Below are positions 62,728-64,000 of a DNA stretch of 64,000 nt, in pieces. The notes beneath the pieces were generated by a model, which had not been told where the DNA came from, ran no database searches, and was given only the letters and a program-made list of their open reading frames with translations. The stretch is from Rhinopomastus cyanomelas (taxonomy: Eukaryota > Chordata > Aves > Bucerotiformes > Rhinopomastidae). The translations under genes were made by a program, and so were the position numbers. Each line of letters opens with the position of its first letter. Position 1 is the stretch's first letter. The stretch covers positions 236,326 to 300,325 of the forward strand of contig VXBP01010361.1 of assembly GCA_013400115.1 (NCBI GenBank), written 5' to 3'.

Positions 62728-63060
62728 GCATCATAGAACCATAGAATCAGGGATTGGAAGGGACCTCCAAAGATCATCCAGTCCAATCCCCCTCCCACAG
62801 CAGGATCTCCTGGATCAAGTCCCACAGGAACACGTCCAGGCGGGTCTTAAACATCTCCGGAGAAGGAGACTCCACAACCTCCCTGGACAGCCTGTTCCAG
62901 TGCTCTGCCACCCTCACTGGGAAGAATCACAGAACATTAGGGATTGAAAGGGACCTTGAAAGATCATCCAGTCCAATCCCCAGAGTTCCTTCTGATACTG
63001 ATGTGGAACCTCCTGTGTTCCAGCTCACACCCACTGCCCCTCATCCCATTACTATCCTCA
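62728..63060 (-). mobile_element. CR1 type A, with second tail nested
   Basis: An antisense tail (TCATAGAACCATAGAATC) and ORF2 end to about 62927 are followed by a second antisense tail (AATCACAGAACATTAGGG) at 62925-62985. ORF2 sequence resumes to about 63060. Confidence 0.85.
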
Positions 63061-63590
63061 CCCTCCTGTCCAGCCAGCCGCCCCTGAGACCACCTGGACC
63101 GGGGGTCTGTCTTCCTGTTCACCCCGAGGACTATTTCCTGCAGTGCACAAACCACCCCCCAGCCAAGCACCGAAACATTTCTGTGTCGATTAAGCTCTTC
63201 CTCAACACGAAGCCCATGTGGAAGCCTTTGCCCAAGTGCAAATCCCTGCGAGACCAGCTCATGGGCTCGTAAGAAACACCCGCCGCACGCGCTCCCTGGC
63301 TGAAGGGCTGCTAAACCCTCCCCTTTGCCTTCCTACTGCAAGGGTTTCTCGTGGCCCTAATGAGGTGGGAAGGCCGTGCTCTTGGCCAAGGGGTGGCTGT
63401 TCGCATGTGCTGGTGGAAAAAATCATCAGCAGAGGCTGAAATAGCACTGGGCTGGCTTGTTGGGTTTGGCACGGCGCGTGGGGAGAGCGGCAGCGCCGGA
63501 CGGCACGGCACGCACGCGGCCCCGGGGGAAGAGCGGGGAAGCTCCTCCTCGTGGAAGTGTTTGGGGTGAGATCTGGGTGCCAGGCTTGGA
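63061..63590. other. Unique sequence
   Basis: No repeat or gene is recognised; moderately GC-rich around 63470-63540. Confidence 0.4.
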
Positions 63591-63860
63591 GCCATCCATG
63601 GGTTGCCCAGGGAGATGGTTGGGGCCCCATCTCTGGAGGTGTTTAAGGCCAGGCTGGATGGGGCTCTGGCCAGCCTGATCTAGGGTGGGGTGTCCCTGCC
63701 CATGGTGGAGGGGTTGGAACTGGATGATCAGGGGTCCCTTCCCACCCTGAGTGATTCTGATTCCATAACTTCTCCAGTGAAGTGATCCTGCTGTGGCAGG
63801 GGGATTGGACTGGACGATCTTTCGGGGTCCCTTCCAACCCCTAATGATTCTACAACATCC
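63590..63860 (+). mobile_element. CR1 type D fragment followed by a type A tail
   Basis: Type D end (GTTGCCCAGGGAGATGGTTG to TCCCACCCTGAGTGATTCTG, about 63595-63765). A type A tail (GATCCTGCTGTGGCAGGGGG to AATGATTCTAC) follows at about 63783-63855. Confidence 0.8.
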
Positions 63861-63973
63861 CCGCCCTGCCAGCTCTTGGAGATGGACCCCTGTCAGGTTT
63901 GTGTGGGGTCTTCTGGTCCTCGAGGAGTCCTGGAGAAGGAGGGGTTGTGCATTGGGGCTGTTCAGCTCTCCAA

Positions 63974-64000
63974 ACCACAGAATCACTCAGATTGGAAAAG
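63974..64000 (-). mobile_element. CR1 tail running off the window
   Basis: CCACAGAATCACTCAGATTGG is the antisense start of a CR1 tail cut by the window edge. Confidence 0.6.

Overview
The window is vertebrate nuclear DNA, almost certainly from a bird. It carries one protein-coding gene, PAX1, spliced on the minus strand (coding exons between 50629 and 57406), set in a landscape crowded with CR1 non-LTR retrotransposon fragments. CR1 copies with the typical 3' tail (repeats related to ATTCTRTG, no poly-A) in several subfamilies are the signature of avian or other sauropsid genomes. The high density (more than 60 fragments) would fit a lineage with CR1 expansion such as woodpeckers and relatives, but that species guess is only an inference.

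Layout. 1-49.4 kb is the 3' flank of PAX1: CR1 pieces in both orientations, often nested or joined tail-to-tail, alternating with unique DNA. It also holds an AT-rich satellite (24.86-26.72 kb), minisatellites at 9.4 and 29.1 kb, and arrays made of CR1 3' tails at 23.2, 28.0, 34.2, 37.6 and 40.0 kb. 49.4-62.4 kb contains PAX1, its GC-rich promoter and its upstream flank. I see no CR1 copy there, but there are long polypurine/polypyrimidine tracts, a G15 run and a 750-bp CTAC/CTAT microsatellite. 62.4-64 kb returns to CR1-rich sequence.

PAX1 was resolved to five coding exons with consensus splice signals and consistent phases. The first coding exon contributes only ATG+G. Exon 2 holds the paired domain and octapeptide, and exon 5 is a 92-nt terminal exon whose end resembles the PAX1 family C-terminus. 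The predicted protein has 363 residues and no homeodomain, as in the PAX1/PAX9 subgroup. No other cellular protein gene or RNA gene could be supported. Nearly all other long open frames are sense or antisense readings of the CR1 ORF2 C-terminus, of tail arrays or of low-complexity DNA.

CR1 labels used below are my own, by 3' end. Type A: tail with GGACTGGATGATCTTT then GAGGTCCCTTCCAATCCC. Type B: CCTGGAGGTGTTGAAGG...GGCTTCTCCAGCCTCAATC. Type C: GGAGGGGTTTAAAAA...GATCCTGGAGGTCCTTTCC. Type D: CATTTAAGGCCAGGCTGG-like. Type E: AAAGTCACTTAGATGT...GGTCTTTTCCAACC. Type F: GTTGAAGGGCAGGTTGTG...GATCTTTGAGGTCCCC. Strand is that of CR1 transcription. Boundaries are by eye, usually good to 5-20 bases.
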